DNA from: Methylocystis sp.
GTDB taxonomy: Bacteria; Pseudomonadota; Alphaproteobacteria; Rhizobiales; Beijerinckiaceae
Direction: 5' to 3'
Assembly (NCBI GenBank): GCA_022843405.1
Contig: JALHNQ010000027.1
Location: 1-42,792 of the forward strand
Length of the DNA: 42,792 nt
Shown here: positions 8,541 to 16,819 of the stretch, piece after piece
Numbering within the stretch: the first letter of the stretch is position 1
Layout: every line of letters begins with the position of its first letter
The notes under the pieces: generated by a model
What the model saw: only the letters and a program-made list of their open reading frames with translations
What the model was told of the DNA's origin: nothing
Databases searched by the model: none
Program-made: the position numbers and the translations under genes

Positions 8541-9422
8541 ATGCACGGGCCGGGCGGGCGGTCGAGTGAGCTGATCGAGAGCGAAACGCGTCGCCGCGTT
8601 CATGAGATCGTGCGGAGCCGCATGACTTATGACGTCCAGACGCTGGTCGACCATTTCGTCGAAGACGTCGAATTGAATTACAGCTGCTCACGGCTTGGGT
8701 TGCTGCCGCCGGGACAGTGGCGCGGGCGAGATGCGCTACGCGCGCATTTGCGTCGCGTCGATGTCGACTATGAGCCAATCGAGGCGGAGATTCTTTCGGT
8801 TCTCGTCGAAGGCGACAACACGGCTTTGCGTTGGCTGAGCAGTTGGCGTCACCGCGCGACGGGCCAGATCCATCCTATGCACATGGCGCATTTTCTGCGG
8901 TGGCGTAACGGGCTGGTCTCAGAAATGTATGAGTTCCGGGACCATCGTTGCGTGTCTCGCGGAGCGGCATACCTGCCGCAAAGTCTCGACGAAATTCTCA
9001 ATCCGCGCGGCCCCGGACTGCCGCGCGATGAAATGGCGCGCCGACTGGTCGCAATAAGCAGCTTCTCTTGCGGACCCGACATCGCGCTGTTGCGCGAACT
9101 ATGCTCGCCCGACGTGGTGTGCGAATTCGTTGGCGACCGAGCGACGATCGCGCATGCCGGACGACATCGCGGCATTGAGGCGCTGATCAACATCGTGCGC
9201 GGCGTCGGCATGGAATTCGAGCAGTTGGGACATGCGACGCCCGATGAAGTCATCGTTGACGGCGGAAGCGCGGCGACGCGTCGAACTGTCGAGTGGCGCC
9301 ACCGCGGCACCGGTCGTCGCGGCCAGGTTCAGCTCGCCGATTTCGTGCGCTTCGAAGATGGCCGCATCGTCGAGATCGTCGAATTTCGCGACAGCACGGC
9401 GCTTCTACAAATGCAGGCGTAA
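8541..9422 (+). CDS. tandem SnoaL/NTF2-like domain protein
   Basis: The 293-residue product contains two copies of an NTF2-like (SnoaL/ketosteroid isomerase type) fold. Copy one spans about residues 15-135 (TLVDHFVEDVELNY ... WRHRATGQIHPMHMAHFLRWRNGLVSEMYEFRD). Copy two spans about 165-290 (LLRELCSPDVVCEFVG ... WRHRGTGRRGQVQLADFVRFEDGRIVEIVEFRD). The repeated WRHR.TG and EFRD signatures show an internal duplication. Such domains bind small hydrophobic ligands or act as isomerases, cyclases or hydrolases, but no catalytic set is clear. A GGGGG ribosome site lies just before the ATG. The next gene starts 61 bases downstream. The substrate is unknown. Confidence 0.75.
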   Translation: MHGPGGRSSELIESETRRRVHEIVRSRMTYDVQTLVDHFVEDVELNYSCSRLGLLPPGQWRGRDALRAHLRRVDVDYEPIEAEILSVLVEGDNTALRWLSSWRHRATGQIHPMHMAHFLRWRNGLVSEMYEFRDHRCVSRGAAYLPQSLDEILNPRGPGLPRDEMARRLVAISSFSCGPDIALLRELCSPDVVCEFVGDRATIAHAGRHRGIEALINIVRGVGMEFEQLGHATPDEVIVDGGSAATRRTVEWRHRGTGRRGQVQLADFVRFEDGRIVEIVEFRDSTALLQMQA

Positions 9423-9483
9423 CGACGCGCCGCGACATGCAATCCCCGCCCCGACGCCGGCGCGGGCAAGGAGCAGTCCGACT

Positions 9484-10230
9484 GTGACTCTCGAAATCCT
9501 GGAGGTCGACCGGCTTGAGTGTCGCTTCGTCGATCACCATTGGGGTTTCGCAAAAGAGCGGTCCGACATGATCGAGCGTCACTGGGAAGAACGCCGGCGC
9601 GCCAATCCGGCGCTCTACGATGGCTTGGTGCTGCTCGCCTGTCGCGTCGCGCGGGCGACCGGCGAGGATGGCGCGCGCATCTTGCAGATGTCGCTCTTTA
9701 AAACGCGCTTCTCGCGCTTTCTCGTCTGGCGCGATCTCGGCTGGCCGGACAAGTCCGTTTACAACTGCTTCTCGATGCCGGCGGTCCGCGCCCGCGACGG
9801 CGCCTATCTCCTCGGCGAGATGGGGCCAAGCCACTCCTTTGCCGGCCAGCTCTATTTTCCCTGCGGCACGCCCGATCCTTCCGACATCCTCGCTGACGGC
9901 GGCGTCGACCTTGACGGCAGTCTGGCGCGCGAACTCGCGGAAGAGACGGGCCTCGACGCGGCCGAGGCGCGAGCGGCGGCGAACTGGACGGTCATCGTCG
10001 ATCGCCAGAATGTCGCCTGCATCAAGAGACTGGATTTTGACGCGCCGTCGCAGGCCCTCGCCGCCAAGGTGAGGGCGTTTCTTGCGGCCGAACGCGCGCC
10101 TGAACTCACCGACGCGCATATGATCTCCAGTCCGGAGGCGCTGTCGGACGCCCGATTGCCCCCGTTCATGGTGGCCTATCTCATGCGCGAACTTGGACGA
10201 GCGGATGAAATTCCGCGCCGCGCGGGTTAA
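9484..10230 (+). CDS. Nudix-like hydrolase with degenerate Nudix box
   Basis: I start this at GTG 9484, 10 bases after an AAGGAG site, giving 248 residues; the frame is open further up but overlaps the previous gene. The first 80 residues (LEILEVDRLECRFVDHHWGFAKE) have no motif I know. The centre (VRARDGAYLLGEMG) followed by ARELAEETGLDAAEA matches the second half of the Nudix box (REUxEExGU). The first half does not: the conserved Gly and Glu before it are not at their usual spacing. The protein could still be a pyrophosphohydrolase with relaxed geometry, or a non-catalytic relative. It ends 2 bases before aroKB, suggesting one transcript. Confidence 0.6.
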   Translation: MTLEILEVDRLECRFVDHHWGFAKERSDMIERHWEERRRANPALYDGLVLLACRVARATGEDGARILQMSLFKTRFSRFLVWRDLGWPDKSVYNCFSMPAVRARDGAYLLGEMGPSHSFAGQLYFPCGTPDPSDILADGGVDLDGSLARELAEETGLDAAEARAAANWTVIVDRQNVACIKRLDFDAPSQALAAKVRAFLAAERAPELTDAHMISSPEALSDARLPPFMVAYLMRELGRADEIPRRAG

Positions 10231-10232
10231 AT

Positions 10233-12017
10233 GTGGCGCAAATGACTACTCAAGCGCCAAACGATGAGCGCGTTCTGGCTGTTCGTGCCGCGCTCGACGG
10301 TCGGGCGATCGTGCTCGTCGGCATGATGGGCTCCGGCAAGAGCGCGATCGGTCAGAGACTCGCGGCGCGACTGGGATTGCCCTTTGTCGACGCCGACGCC
10401 GAGATCGTCGCTGCGGCAGGCATGTCCATTCCGGAGATTTTCGCCAAATATGGCGAGCGCTATTTCCGCGACGGCGAGCGTCGCGTGATTATGCGCCTCT
10501 TGAACGGCGGCCCGATCGTGCTGGCGACCGGCGGTGGGGCGTTTCTCGATCCTCGCACCCGCGATCGCGTCGCCGAGCGGGGCGTATCCATATGGCTCGA
10601 CGCGGATCTCAAAATCCTGTTGAAGCGCGTGCGCCGCAAGAACGATCGGCCCTTGCTGCTAACGGACGATCCGGAGGAAACACTGCGCAAGTTGATGGAG
10701 GCGCGCCGCCCGGTATACGAATTGGCCGATCTTCACGTTGAATCGCGGGAAATTCCTCAGGACGCGATGGCGGATGATACGCTCGCCGTTCTCGCCGCCG
10801 CCTTGCCGCGGATCGAGGAGCTCAGACGGCGCGCGCAAAGCAAAGGTTTCGCCAAAGCCATGAATCACCTTCATCCTGCGCGCGCGGAAGGCGAAGAAGC
10901 CACTCGTCAGGAGACCGTTCGGGTCGCCCTCGGCGGACGGTCCTATGACATCCTGATCGGCGACGGGCTGCTGCAGCGCGCCGGCGAGCTTGTCGCGGGT
11001 ATCGCGCCCGGCGCGGCTTGCGCCATTATCACCGACGAGAACGTCGCGAGACTGCACCTTCCGATAGTCGAACAGAGCCTGAAGAACGCTGGACTGCGGA
11101 CGACGACCATTATCGTTCCGCCGGGCGAGGCGTCGAAATCGCTTTCGGTCTTTGGCCGCGTCTGCGACGACGTGCTGGCCGCCAGGATCGAGAGGCGCGA
11201 TCTGATCGTCGCGCTCGGTGGCGGCGTCGTCGGCGATCTTGCGGGTTTTGTCGCGGCGAGCATGCGCCGCGGCACGCGCTTCGTGCAAATGCCGACGACG
11301 CTCTTGTCCCAGGTCGATTCTTCGGTCGGCGGCAAGACCGGGATCAATTCCCGGCACGGCAAAAATCTCATCGGCGCCTTTCATCAACCGTCGCTGGTTC
11401 TGGCCGACGTCGACACGCTGCGGACATTGCCGCCGCGCGAGTTTCGCGCCGGCTATGCCGAGATTGTGAAATACGGCCTTCTCGGCGACGCCCGCTTTTT
11501 CGACTGGCTCGAAGCAGATGCGGACGCCGTTTTCCACAGTCAGGCGGAGCAGATTTGCGCGGTCGCGGTGAGCTGCGAGACGAAGGCGACGATCGTTGGG
11601 CGTGATGAAACCGAGCAGGGCGAACGGGCGCTTCTCAACCTCGGCCATACCTTCGGCCACGCGTTCGAGCGCTTGACCGGCTACGACGGCGCCCGCCTCG
11701 TTCATGGCGAGGGCGTCGCGATCGGGCTGGTTTGCGCGGCGCGTTTTTCCGCGCGCCGCGGCGCGTGCGCCGCCGCCGTGGCGGAGCGCGTCGAACACCA
11801 TCTGAAGTCCGTGGGCTTGCCGACCAGAATCCGCGACATTCCGGATTGGCGCGATGACGCGCAGGCGATTCTCGACGCCATGTATCAAGACAAAAAGGTC
11901 GAGCGCGGCGCGCTGACCTTTGTTCTTCTGCGCGCCATCGGCGAGGCGTTCATCGCCAAATCCGTCGACGCCGCCGAGACGTTTGAGTTTCTTCAGGATG
12001 AGTTGAAGCGGACATAG
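10233..12017 (+). CDS. aroKB: bifunctional shikimate kinase / 3-dehydroquinate synthase
   Basis: One uninterrupted 594-codon frame fuses two chorismate-pathway enzymes. Residues about 25-190 are shikimate kinase: P-loop GMMGSGKS with Lys36, the DADAEI shikimate segment, ATGGGAFL, and the RNDRPLL-type lid (KNDRPLLLTDD). Residues about 225-590 are 3-dehydroquinate synthase: NAD/phosphate segments PPGEASKSL and ALGGGVVGDLAGFVA, TTLLSQVDSSVGGKTGIN, AEIVKYGLL, and the metal site LNLGHTFGHAFE with HGEGVAIG. A linker of about 35 residues joins them. The two enzymes are usually separate adjacent genes (aroK-aroB); here no stop or frameshift separates them. Start is GTG 10233 or ATG 10242. It follows the Nudix-like gene by 2 bases and precedes a CorC-type gene by 4, so a three-gene operon is likely. 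Confidence 0.93.
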   Translation: MAQMTTQAPNDERVLAVRAALDGRAIVLVGMMGSGKSAIGQRLAARLGLPFVDADAEIVAAAGMSIPEIFAKYGERYFRDGERRVIMRLLNGGPIVLATGGGAFLDPRTRDRVAERGVSIWLDADLKILLKRVRRKNDRPLLLTDDPEETLRKLMEARRPVYELADLHVESREIPQDAMADDTLAVLAAALPRIEELRRRAQSKGFAKAMNHLHPARAEGEEATRQETVRVALGGRSYDILIGDGLLQRAGELVAGIAPGAACAIITDENVARLHLPIVEQSLKNAGLRTTTIIVPPGEASKSLSVFGRVCDDVLAARIERRDLIVALGGGVVGDLAGFVAASMRRGTRFVQMPTTLLSQVDSSVGGKTGINSRHGKNLIGAFHQPSLVLADVDTLRTLPPREFRAGYAEIVKYGLLGDARFFDWLEADADAVFHSQAEQICAVAVSCETKATIVGRDETEQGERALLNLGHTFGHAFERLTGYDGARLVHGEGVAIGLVCAARFSARRGACAAAVAERVEHHLKSVGLPTRIRDIPDWRDDAQAILDAMYQDKKVERGALTFVLLRAIGEAFIAKSVDAAETFEFLQDELKRT

Positions 12018-12021
12018 TCCC

Positions 12022-13317
12022 ATGCATGGCCTCGAAACCGGCGCGCCGCAGGTCGATGTTTGGACTGCGGTTCTCATCGTCGCGATTTGCGTCTTCCTTT
12101 CGGCGTTCTTTGCAGGATCGGAGACGGCGCTCACCGCCGCATCGCATGCCCGTATGCATTCTCTCGAAAAGGAGGGCGACGAGCGCGCCGCGGCGGTGAA
12201 CCGCCTGCTGCGCCAGCGCAACCGAATGATTGCCGCGCTGCTGCTTGGCGGCACGCTGGTCAATATCGGCGGCTCCGCTTTCACCACAAGCGTGCTCGTC
12301 GTCGTCGCCGGGGACAATGGCGCGCTCTACGCGACCATCATCATGACTGTTCTGCTACTGGTGTTCGCCGAGGTTTTGCCCAAGACGCTGGCGATCAATC
12401 ATCCCGACGAGACGTCTTTGCGGGTCGCGAAATTTATCGCGCCCTTCGTGCGCATCGTGGGACCGCTCCTCGCGGGCGTCGAATATGTCGTGCTCATGGT
12501 GTTGAAGATGATGGGTGTGGAGGTCGGCCACGGTCGGACCGTGCTTTCGCCTTATGACGAATTGAAAAGCGCGGTCGACATTCTGCATGAAGAAGGCAAC
12601 GTCGAACGCTCGGCGCGCGACATGTTCGGCGGGGTCCTCGATTTGCAGGTGCTGCATGTTTCGGACGTGATGATCCACCGCACCAAGATGCGCACGATCG
12701 ACGCCGATCTGCCGCCGGCGCAGATTGTGCGCGAAGTGCTGTCCTCGCCGTTCACCCGCATGCCGCTCTGGCGCGAGCGACCGGATAATTTTGTCGGCGT
12801 CCTTCATTCGAAGGATATGCTGCGGGCGTTGAACGCCGCTGACGGCGACGCTTCGAAAATCAGTGTCGACGACGTGATGCTTGCGCCCTGGTTCGTGCCC
12901 GAGGCGACGACTCTCGAGGATCAGCTCGAAGCCTTTCTCAAGCGCAAGACCCATTTCTCTTTGGTCGTCGACGAATATGGCGAGGTGATGGGACTCGTCA
13001 CGCTTGAAGACATACTCGAAGAGATCGTCGGCGACATTCGTGACGAACATGATCTTGCTGTTCAGGGCGTGCGCCCGCAGCCCGATGGATCGGTGTTGGT
13101 CGACGGCGCCGTGCCGGTGCGCGATCTGAACCGCGTCATGGACTGGGAATTACCCGATGAGGAGGCTACGACGATCGCCGGCCTTGTGATCCACGAGGCG
13201 GGAGCGATTCCGGAAGCCGGACAGGTCTTCACCTATCACGGCTTCCGTTTCGAGGTGATGCGCAAAATCAGGAATCGCGTCACCGCTCTCAAGGTGACGC
13301 CGCAGGAGACCGTCTGA
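12022..13317 (+). CDS. HlyC/CorC family CNNM-CBS membrane protein
   Basis: The 431-residue protein has an N-terminal CNNM (DUF21) transmembrane domain, about residues 10-180, with hydrophobic segments at VLIVAICVFLSAFFAGSE, ALLLGGTLVNIGGSAF, TIIMTVLLLVFAEVLPKTLA and FIAPFVRIVGPLLAGVEYVVLMVL. A tandem CBS pair (about 205-330) contains VMIHRTKMRTID and FSLVVDEYGEVMGLVTLEDILEEIVGDIRDE. The C-terminal CorC/HlyC domain (about 340-425) ends AGQVFTYHGFRFEVMRKIRNRVTALKV. The family acts in Mg2+/Co2+ efflux or homeostasis at the inner membrane; CBS domains sense adenine nucleotides. The gene starts 4 bases after aroKB. It converges on the histidine kinase gene with only 26 bases between stops. Confidence 0.9.
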   Translation: MHGLETGAPQVDVWTAVLIVAICVFLSAFFAGSETALTAASHARMHSLEKEGDERAAAVNRLLRQRNRMIAALLLGGTLVNIGGSAFTTSVLVVVAGDNGALYATIIMTVLLLVFAEVLPKTLAINHPDETSLRVAKFIAPFVRIVGPLLAGVEYVVLMVLKMMGVEVGHGRTVLSPYDELKSAVDILHEEGNVERSARDMFGGVLDLQVLHVSDVMIHRTKMRTIDADLPPAQIVREVLSSPFTRMPLWRERPDNFVGVLHSKDMLRALNAADGDASKISVDDVMLAPWFVPEATTLEDQLEAFLKRKTHFSLVVDEYGEVMGLVTLEDILEEIVGDIRDEHDLAVQGVRPQPDGSVLVDGAVPVRDLNRVMDWELPDEEATTIAGLVIHEAGAIPEAGQVFTYHGFRFEVMRKIRNRVTALKVTPQETV

Positions 13318-13343
13318 TGAGCGCGCCGCGCGACGAGGACGTT

Positions 13344-14756
13344 TCAAATATCTGCTGAAATTTCGGCCTGCAGACCCTCGGCGCGATAGGAGAGCCGCAC
13401 TTCGCCGCCCATCTGACGCGCCAGCACATTGGTGATCAAGAAATGCCCGACGCCCGTCTGCTGCGGGTGTTCGACGATTGGGCCGCCCGCCTCGGTCCAA
13501 TTCAAGATGAGACGCGGCCGATCTCCTTCCAGGTCCGCGCGCCACTCGATCGAGACACTGCCGTCGTCGTCCGACAGCGCTCCATGCCGTTCAGCGTTGG
13601 CGAGCAATTCGTTGAGCGCCAAACCCAAGGCCGAGGCCACCGCGGAACGCAATTCCACGTCTTCGCCCGATATTGAGATGCGGTCGCCATAGTCGTGACT
13701 GCCGCAGGACAGCGCGACCAGGACCAGGTCTCTGAGCGGCGTCCGCTCCCATGACGTCTGCACGAGCAGCGTGGAGATGCGGCTCAAGCACTGCACGCGG
13801 TGAGAGAAGCCCTCCTGAAAGCTCGAAAAGTCCTGCGCGGTGCGCGCCGTAATGTTGGCGATTCCCTGAATCATTGCGAGCGAATTGTTCACGCGATGAT
13901 GCAACTCGCGGTTCATCATCTGGTTGTGAATTTCTGCGTTCTTGATGTCGTCGACGTCGGTGACGGCGACGATCGCGCCGATGATCTCGCCCTGGTCGTT
14001 GCGGATCGGCGCGCCGACGATGTTGATCCAAATATAGGCGCCATCGCCGCGTTCGATCTTGCACTCGAGCTGCGGATGATCTTCGCCAGCAAGCGCGCGC
14101 GCCAGCGGATATTCCCCGCTCAGAACAGGCCGGCCGTCTGGATGGATGGCGTTCCATTGGCCATAGCTTTCCGTGCTTTCAGAATAGCGAACGGGGCGGC
14201 GCAGAATCGTTTCCATGAGGGCGTTGCCCTCGACGATGCGTCCATTTGGCGCTTCGGCAATAAGGATTCCAACGGGCACGGCGTCGAGCAGCGCGCGCAG
14301 TTGCAGATTGGCGCTGGTTCGGCTGACGACCGTCGACGCTTTCGTCAACAGGTCGTTCAACTCAGCCAATCTTTTGCGTTTCGCTCGCAGACGCTCGTCG
14401 ATGTCCTGAAGGCTGTGAGCGATCGCGTCGACCTCGGCGATTCCAGTGTCGCGCCAATGCGGGTCGCCGCGCACTTCCACCGCGAGGGTTAGTTCGGCGA
14501 GTTCATGTTGCGCCTTTTTCGCCGCGCGGCGCTGCCTCGCGAGTTGGCCGATCACCAAAATGGCGGCGGCCAGCGCCACAGTTAAGGCTGCGACGACGGT
14601 GAGCCAGACCTCAGCCATTGTCGATGCGTCGTCTTCTGCCAACGCCCCCGATGTTAGGGCAAGTGTGAGCAGGGTCGTGGCCATGGCGCGGGCAGCCGCG
14701 TGCATGGCCGCAGGTAGGCGGGGCCGGGAACATTGACCTTCGCAGCCTTTCGTCAT
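13344..14756 (-). CDS. membrane PAS sensor histidine kinase (HWE/HisKA_2 type), candidate PhyR kinase
   Basis: From ATG 14756 the product is 470 residues. It starts with a signal-anchor region (MATTLLTLALTSGALAEDD) and a transmembrane helix (VWLTVVAALTVALAAAILVIGQLA), then a short HAMP/coiled segment. A PAS domain follows (LLDAVPVGILIAEAPNGRIVEGNALMETILRRP through AIVAVTDVDDIKNAE). The phospho-acceptor His sits in MNRELHHRVNNSLAMIQG, about residue 285, a HisKA_2/HWE-type box. The N-box is LALNELLANAERHG and the last ATP-binding element GVGHFLITNVLARQMGG. Kinases of this type phosphorylate PhyR in the general stress response, and this one lies next to ecfG-nepR-phyR. The start is uncertain (14705 or 14684 also possible); none has a good ribosome site, so translation may be coupled or weak. 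Confidence 0.85.
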   Translation of the reverse strand: MTKGCEGQCSRPRLPAAMHAAARAMATTLLTLALTSGALAEDDASTMAEVWLTVVAALTVALAAAILVIGQLARQRRAAKKAQHELAELTLAVEVRGDPHWRDTGIAEVDAIAHSLQDIDERLRAKRKRLAELNDLLTKASTVVSRTSANLQLRALLDAVPVGILIAEAPNGRIVEGNALMETILRRPVRYSESTESYGQWNAIHPDGRPVLSGEYPLARALAGEDHPQLECKIERGDGAYIWINIVGAPIRNDQGEIIGAIVAVTDVDDIKNAEIHNQMMNRELHHRVNNSLAMIQGIANITARTAQDFSSFQEGFSHRVQCLSRISTLLVQTSWERTPLRDLVLVALSCGSHDYGDRISISGEDVELRSAVASALGLALNELLANAERHGALSDDDGSVSIEWRADLEGDRPRLILNWTEAGGPIVEHPQQTGVGHFLITNVLARQMGGEVRLSYRAEGLQAEISADI

Positions 14757-14848
14757 CGACGCTGCCGATTGCTGGGGGATTTGCCAAGCCGCAAGTTTCA
14801 GATAGAGCAGATACTTCCTGGCGCACACCCACGCAAAGCCCCGGTTTG

Positions 14849-15403
14849 CTATATCGCCCGGGACGGCCGCCGCGCGGCAAGGTTCGAAACGGTCGGATCG
14901 GTATCGATTTCGCTCGTGGCAAGCAGGCCCAAATGCTCGGCAAGTTTGGCGCGCGCCCGATTCAAGCGGCTCTTGACCGTACCGATGGCGACGCCGCAAA
15001 TCTCGGCGGCTTCCTCATAGGACAGTTCGGTGATCCCGATCATCAGCAGGATTTCCTTGTGCTCGGGCGCGAGCTTGTCCAGCGCCGCCTGAACGTCGGC
15101 GAGGGTCAGCGCCGACTCCTGCCCGCCCTTCACAGGAATCTGCTGGGCCAGGAGATTGTCGCTGTCCTGCACTTCCCGCGAGCGCTTCCGATAGCTTGAA
15201 AAATAGGTGTTGCGCAGGATGGTCACGAGCCAGGCGCGCAGGTTGGTATTCGGCTGGAAGGAATCGGCGTGCGACCAAGCCTTGACCAGAGCGTCCTGAA
15301 CCAAATCGTCGGCGAGACTATGCGAGCCGCAAAGCGAAATGGCGAAGGCGCGCAGATAGGGCATCTGCGCCACCATCTGATCTCCAAAGGAATCTTCGGT
15401 CAT
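14849..15403 (-). CDS. ecfG: EcfG-type RNA polymerase sigma factor (general stress response)
   Basis: This 184-residue ECF sigma factor has region 2 at about residues 12-75 (PYLRAFAISLCGSHSLADDLVQDALVKAW ... LRAWLVTILRN) and region 4 at about 105-165 (ALDKLAPEHKEILLMIGITELSYEEAAEICGVAIGTVKSRLNRARAKLAE). The sequence and the nepR-phyR context identify it as EcfG, which directs polymerase to GGAAC-N16/17-cGTT promoters. Start ATG 15403 overlaps the nepR stop (ATGA), so translation is coupled to the anti-sigma factor. NepR holds it inactive until phosphorylated PhyR takes NepR away. The symbol sigT is used in some species. Confidence 0.92.
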   Translation of the reverse strand: MTEDSFGDQMVAQMPYLRAFAISLCGSHSLADDLVQDALVKAWSHADSFQPNTNLRAWLVTILRNTYFSSYRKRSREVQDSDNLLAQQIPVKGGQESALTLADVQAALDKLAPEHKEILLMIGITELSYEEAAEICGVAIGTVKSRLNRARAKLAEHLGLLATSEIDTDPTVSNLAARRPSRAI

Positions 15404-15657
15404 TTCTTTTCGCGCTGTTTGGCTTCCAGCTTGGCCAGCAGCACAGTAAATTTGTCTGGAATCGGTTGATGTATCAGATCGTCGCAATAGGCTCGAAACA
15501 CTCGCCCGAGCTGAGCTTGAATTTTTGGATCCAGCGCGACGCCGTCGACGTTCGAGCCGTCAACGTCATTCTCGCCGCCTTCAGCAGCCCTGTGCACATT
15601 GGATTCCGCGTCGCTGCAGGGGCCGTGATTGTCGTGCTGATTTTCGCGTTGGCTCAT
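15400..15657 (-). CDS. nepR: NepR anti-sigma factor
   Basis: From ATG 15657 this is an 85-residue protein. The first 40 residues are polar and probably disordered (MSQRENQHDNHG...). The C-terminal part carries the two-helix NepR core: LDPKIQAQLGRVFRAYCDDLIHQPIPDKFTVLLAKLEAK. The H-QPIPDKF-LL-LE pattern is the family signature that binds both EcfG and PhyR. A GGGGTCGAG ribosome site precedes the chosen start; the frame is open upstream to 15825, but that would run across the promoter. The stop overlaps the ecfG start, giving a two-gene operon with stoichiometric control. It is divergent from phyR. Confidence 0.93.
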   Translation of the reverse strand: MSQRENQHDNHGPCSDAESNVHRAAEGGENDVDGSNVDGVALDPKIQAQLGRVFRAYCDDLIHQPIPDKFTVLLAKLEAKQREKK

Positions 15658-15729
15658 TCTCGACCCCGAGGTCACCCCGAGACTGCCCGCCTGAACTCGG
15701 GGCGCCGCGCGCACGACTTCCCTTGCTGA

Positions 15730-15754
15730 AACGCGTAGGAACACTAATTGTTCC
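15730..15754 (-). promoter_or_regulatory. EcfG-dependent promoter of nepR-ecfG
   Basis: On the minus strand GGAAC (15754-15750) is followed after exactly 16 bases by CGTT (15733-15730), a perfect match to the EcfG consensus GGAAC-N16/17-cGTT. It reads into nepR-ecfG and ends about 70 bases before the nepR start, so the sigma factor should activate its own operon. Confidence 0.85.
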
Positions 15755-15837
15755 GTAATTGCAACCGAGGAAGACGGCGACATAACAAACGCGGGGTTGA
15801 ATTGACTTCGCGGTTTGGCCGGCAATAGGATGAAGCC

Positions 15838-16629
15838 ATGAATCTATCGCGTGAAATAGCGGTGCACTTGCCTTACTTGCGCCGCTTCGCGCGGGCGCTG
15901 TGCGGCTCGCAAAGAAGCGGCGACGCCTATGTCGTCGCCACGCTCGAAGCGTTGGTCGCGGACCCCGATGCTTTCCCCGCGAATATGTCGCCAAAAGTCG
16001 GGCTTTACCATCTGTTCATGGCGTCCTGGTCGTCGATCCGGCTGAACACCGAGCCGTCGCCCAATACCGACGAAATCTCGGCCGCGCAGCGCAATATAAG
16101 CATGCTGACGCCGCGTTCACGGCAAGCCTTCTTGCTGCGCACTGTCGAAGGCTTTTCGGTCGCGGACGTCGCCGCGATTCTGGGCGTGACCGAAGAAGAG
16201 GTCGAAGCGCTCGTGACCGACGCCGGCCGTGAAATCGCCGAGCGCGTCGCGACGGACGTGCTCATCATCGAGGACGAGTCGCTTATTGCGCAGGACATCG
16301 AATTCATTGCACGGGATCTCGGCCATCGCGTGATTGGCGTCGCGCGCACGCATCGGGAGGCGCTGGAACTCGCCAAGCGTCAGCAGCCTGGCCTGATCCT
16401 CGCCGACATTCAGCTCGCCGACGGGAGTTCAGGTCTGAACGCCGTCAACGAAATGCTCGAAAGTTTCGACGCGCCGGTCATTTTCATTACCGCATTTCCG
16501 GAACGGCTGCTGACCGGAGAACGACCGGAGCCTGCCTTTCTCATCAGCAAGCCCTACAAGGTCGATACGGTCAAGGCCACGATCAGCCAGGCGCTGTTCT
16601 TTGAGCGCAAAGCGTCTCGCGCCGCCTAG
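15838..16629 (+). CDS. phyR: PhyR anti-anti-sigma response regulator
   Basis: The 263-residue protein combines an N-terminal ECF-sigma-like domain (about 1-135: VHLPYLRRFARALCGSQRSGD..., LTPRSRQAFLLRTVEGFSVADVAAILGVTEEEVEALV) with a C-terminal receiver domain (about 138-258). The receiver has the acidic pair Glu145-Asp146, phospho-acceptor Asp190 (LILADIQLAD), Thr218 (IFITAF) and Lys238 (LISKPY). This order is unique to PhyR: phosphorylation exposes the sigma mimic, which binds NepR and frees EcfG. The sigma-like domain is not expected to bind DNA. An AGGAT ribosome site lies upstream. It is divergent from nepR-ecfG across 180 bases. The adjacent kinase is a likely phosphodonor. Confidence 0.95.
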   Translation: MNLSREIAVHLPYLRRFARALCGSQRSGDAYVVATLEALVADPDAFPANMSPKVGLYHLFMASWSSIRLNTEPSPNTDEISAAQRNISMLTPRSRQAFLLRTVEGFSVADVAAILGVTEEEVEALVTDAGREIAERVATDVLIIEDESLIAQDIEFIARDLGHRVIGVARTHREALELAKRQQPGLILADIQLADGSSGLNAVNEMLESFDAPVIFITAFPERLLTGERPEPAFLISKPYKVDTVKATISQALFFERKASRAA

Positions 16630-16819
16630 ACTACGCTGTATGTGAGCGGGATCGCCCGCGACCCATCCATTCTGCCGTCTCGTTCCACGAAAAGAACGCC
16701 TGAAAGTTGTAGCCTCGCGTTCGTTAGCGCGCCATATAGCGGCGTGAGTACGCGATGCGCGGCAAGCCGCTTGCAAAGAGCCCCTTCGCTCGCTTCGAGC
16801 GCTCAAGCAGAGGGGCGAA

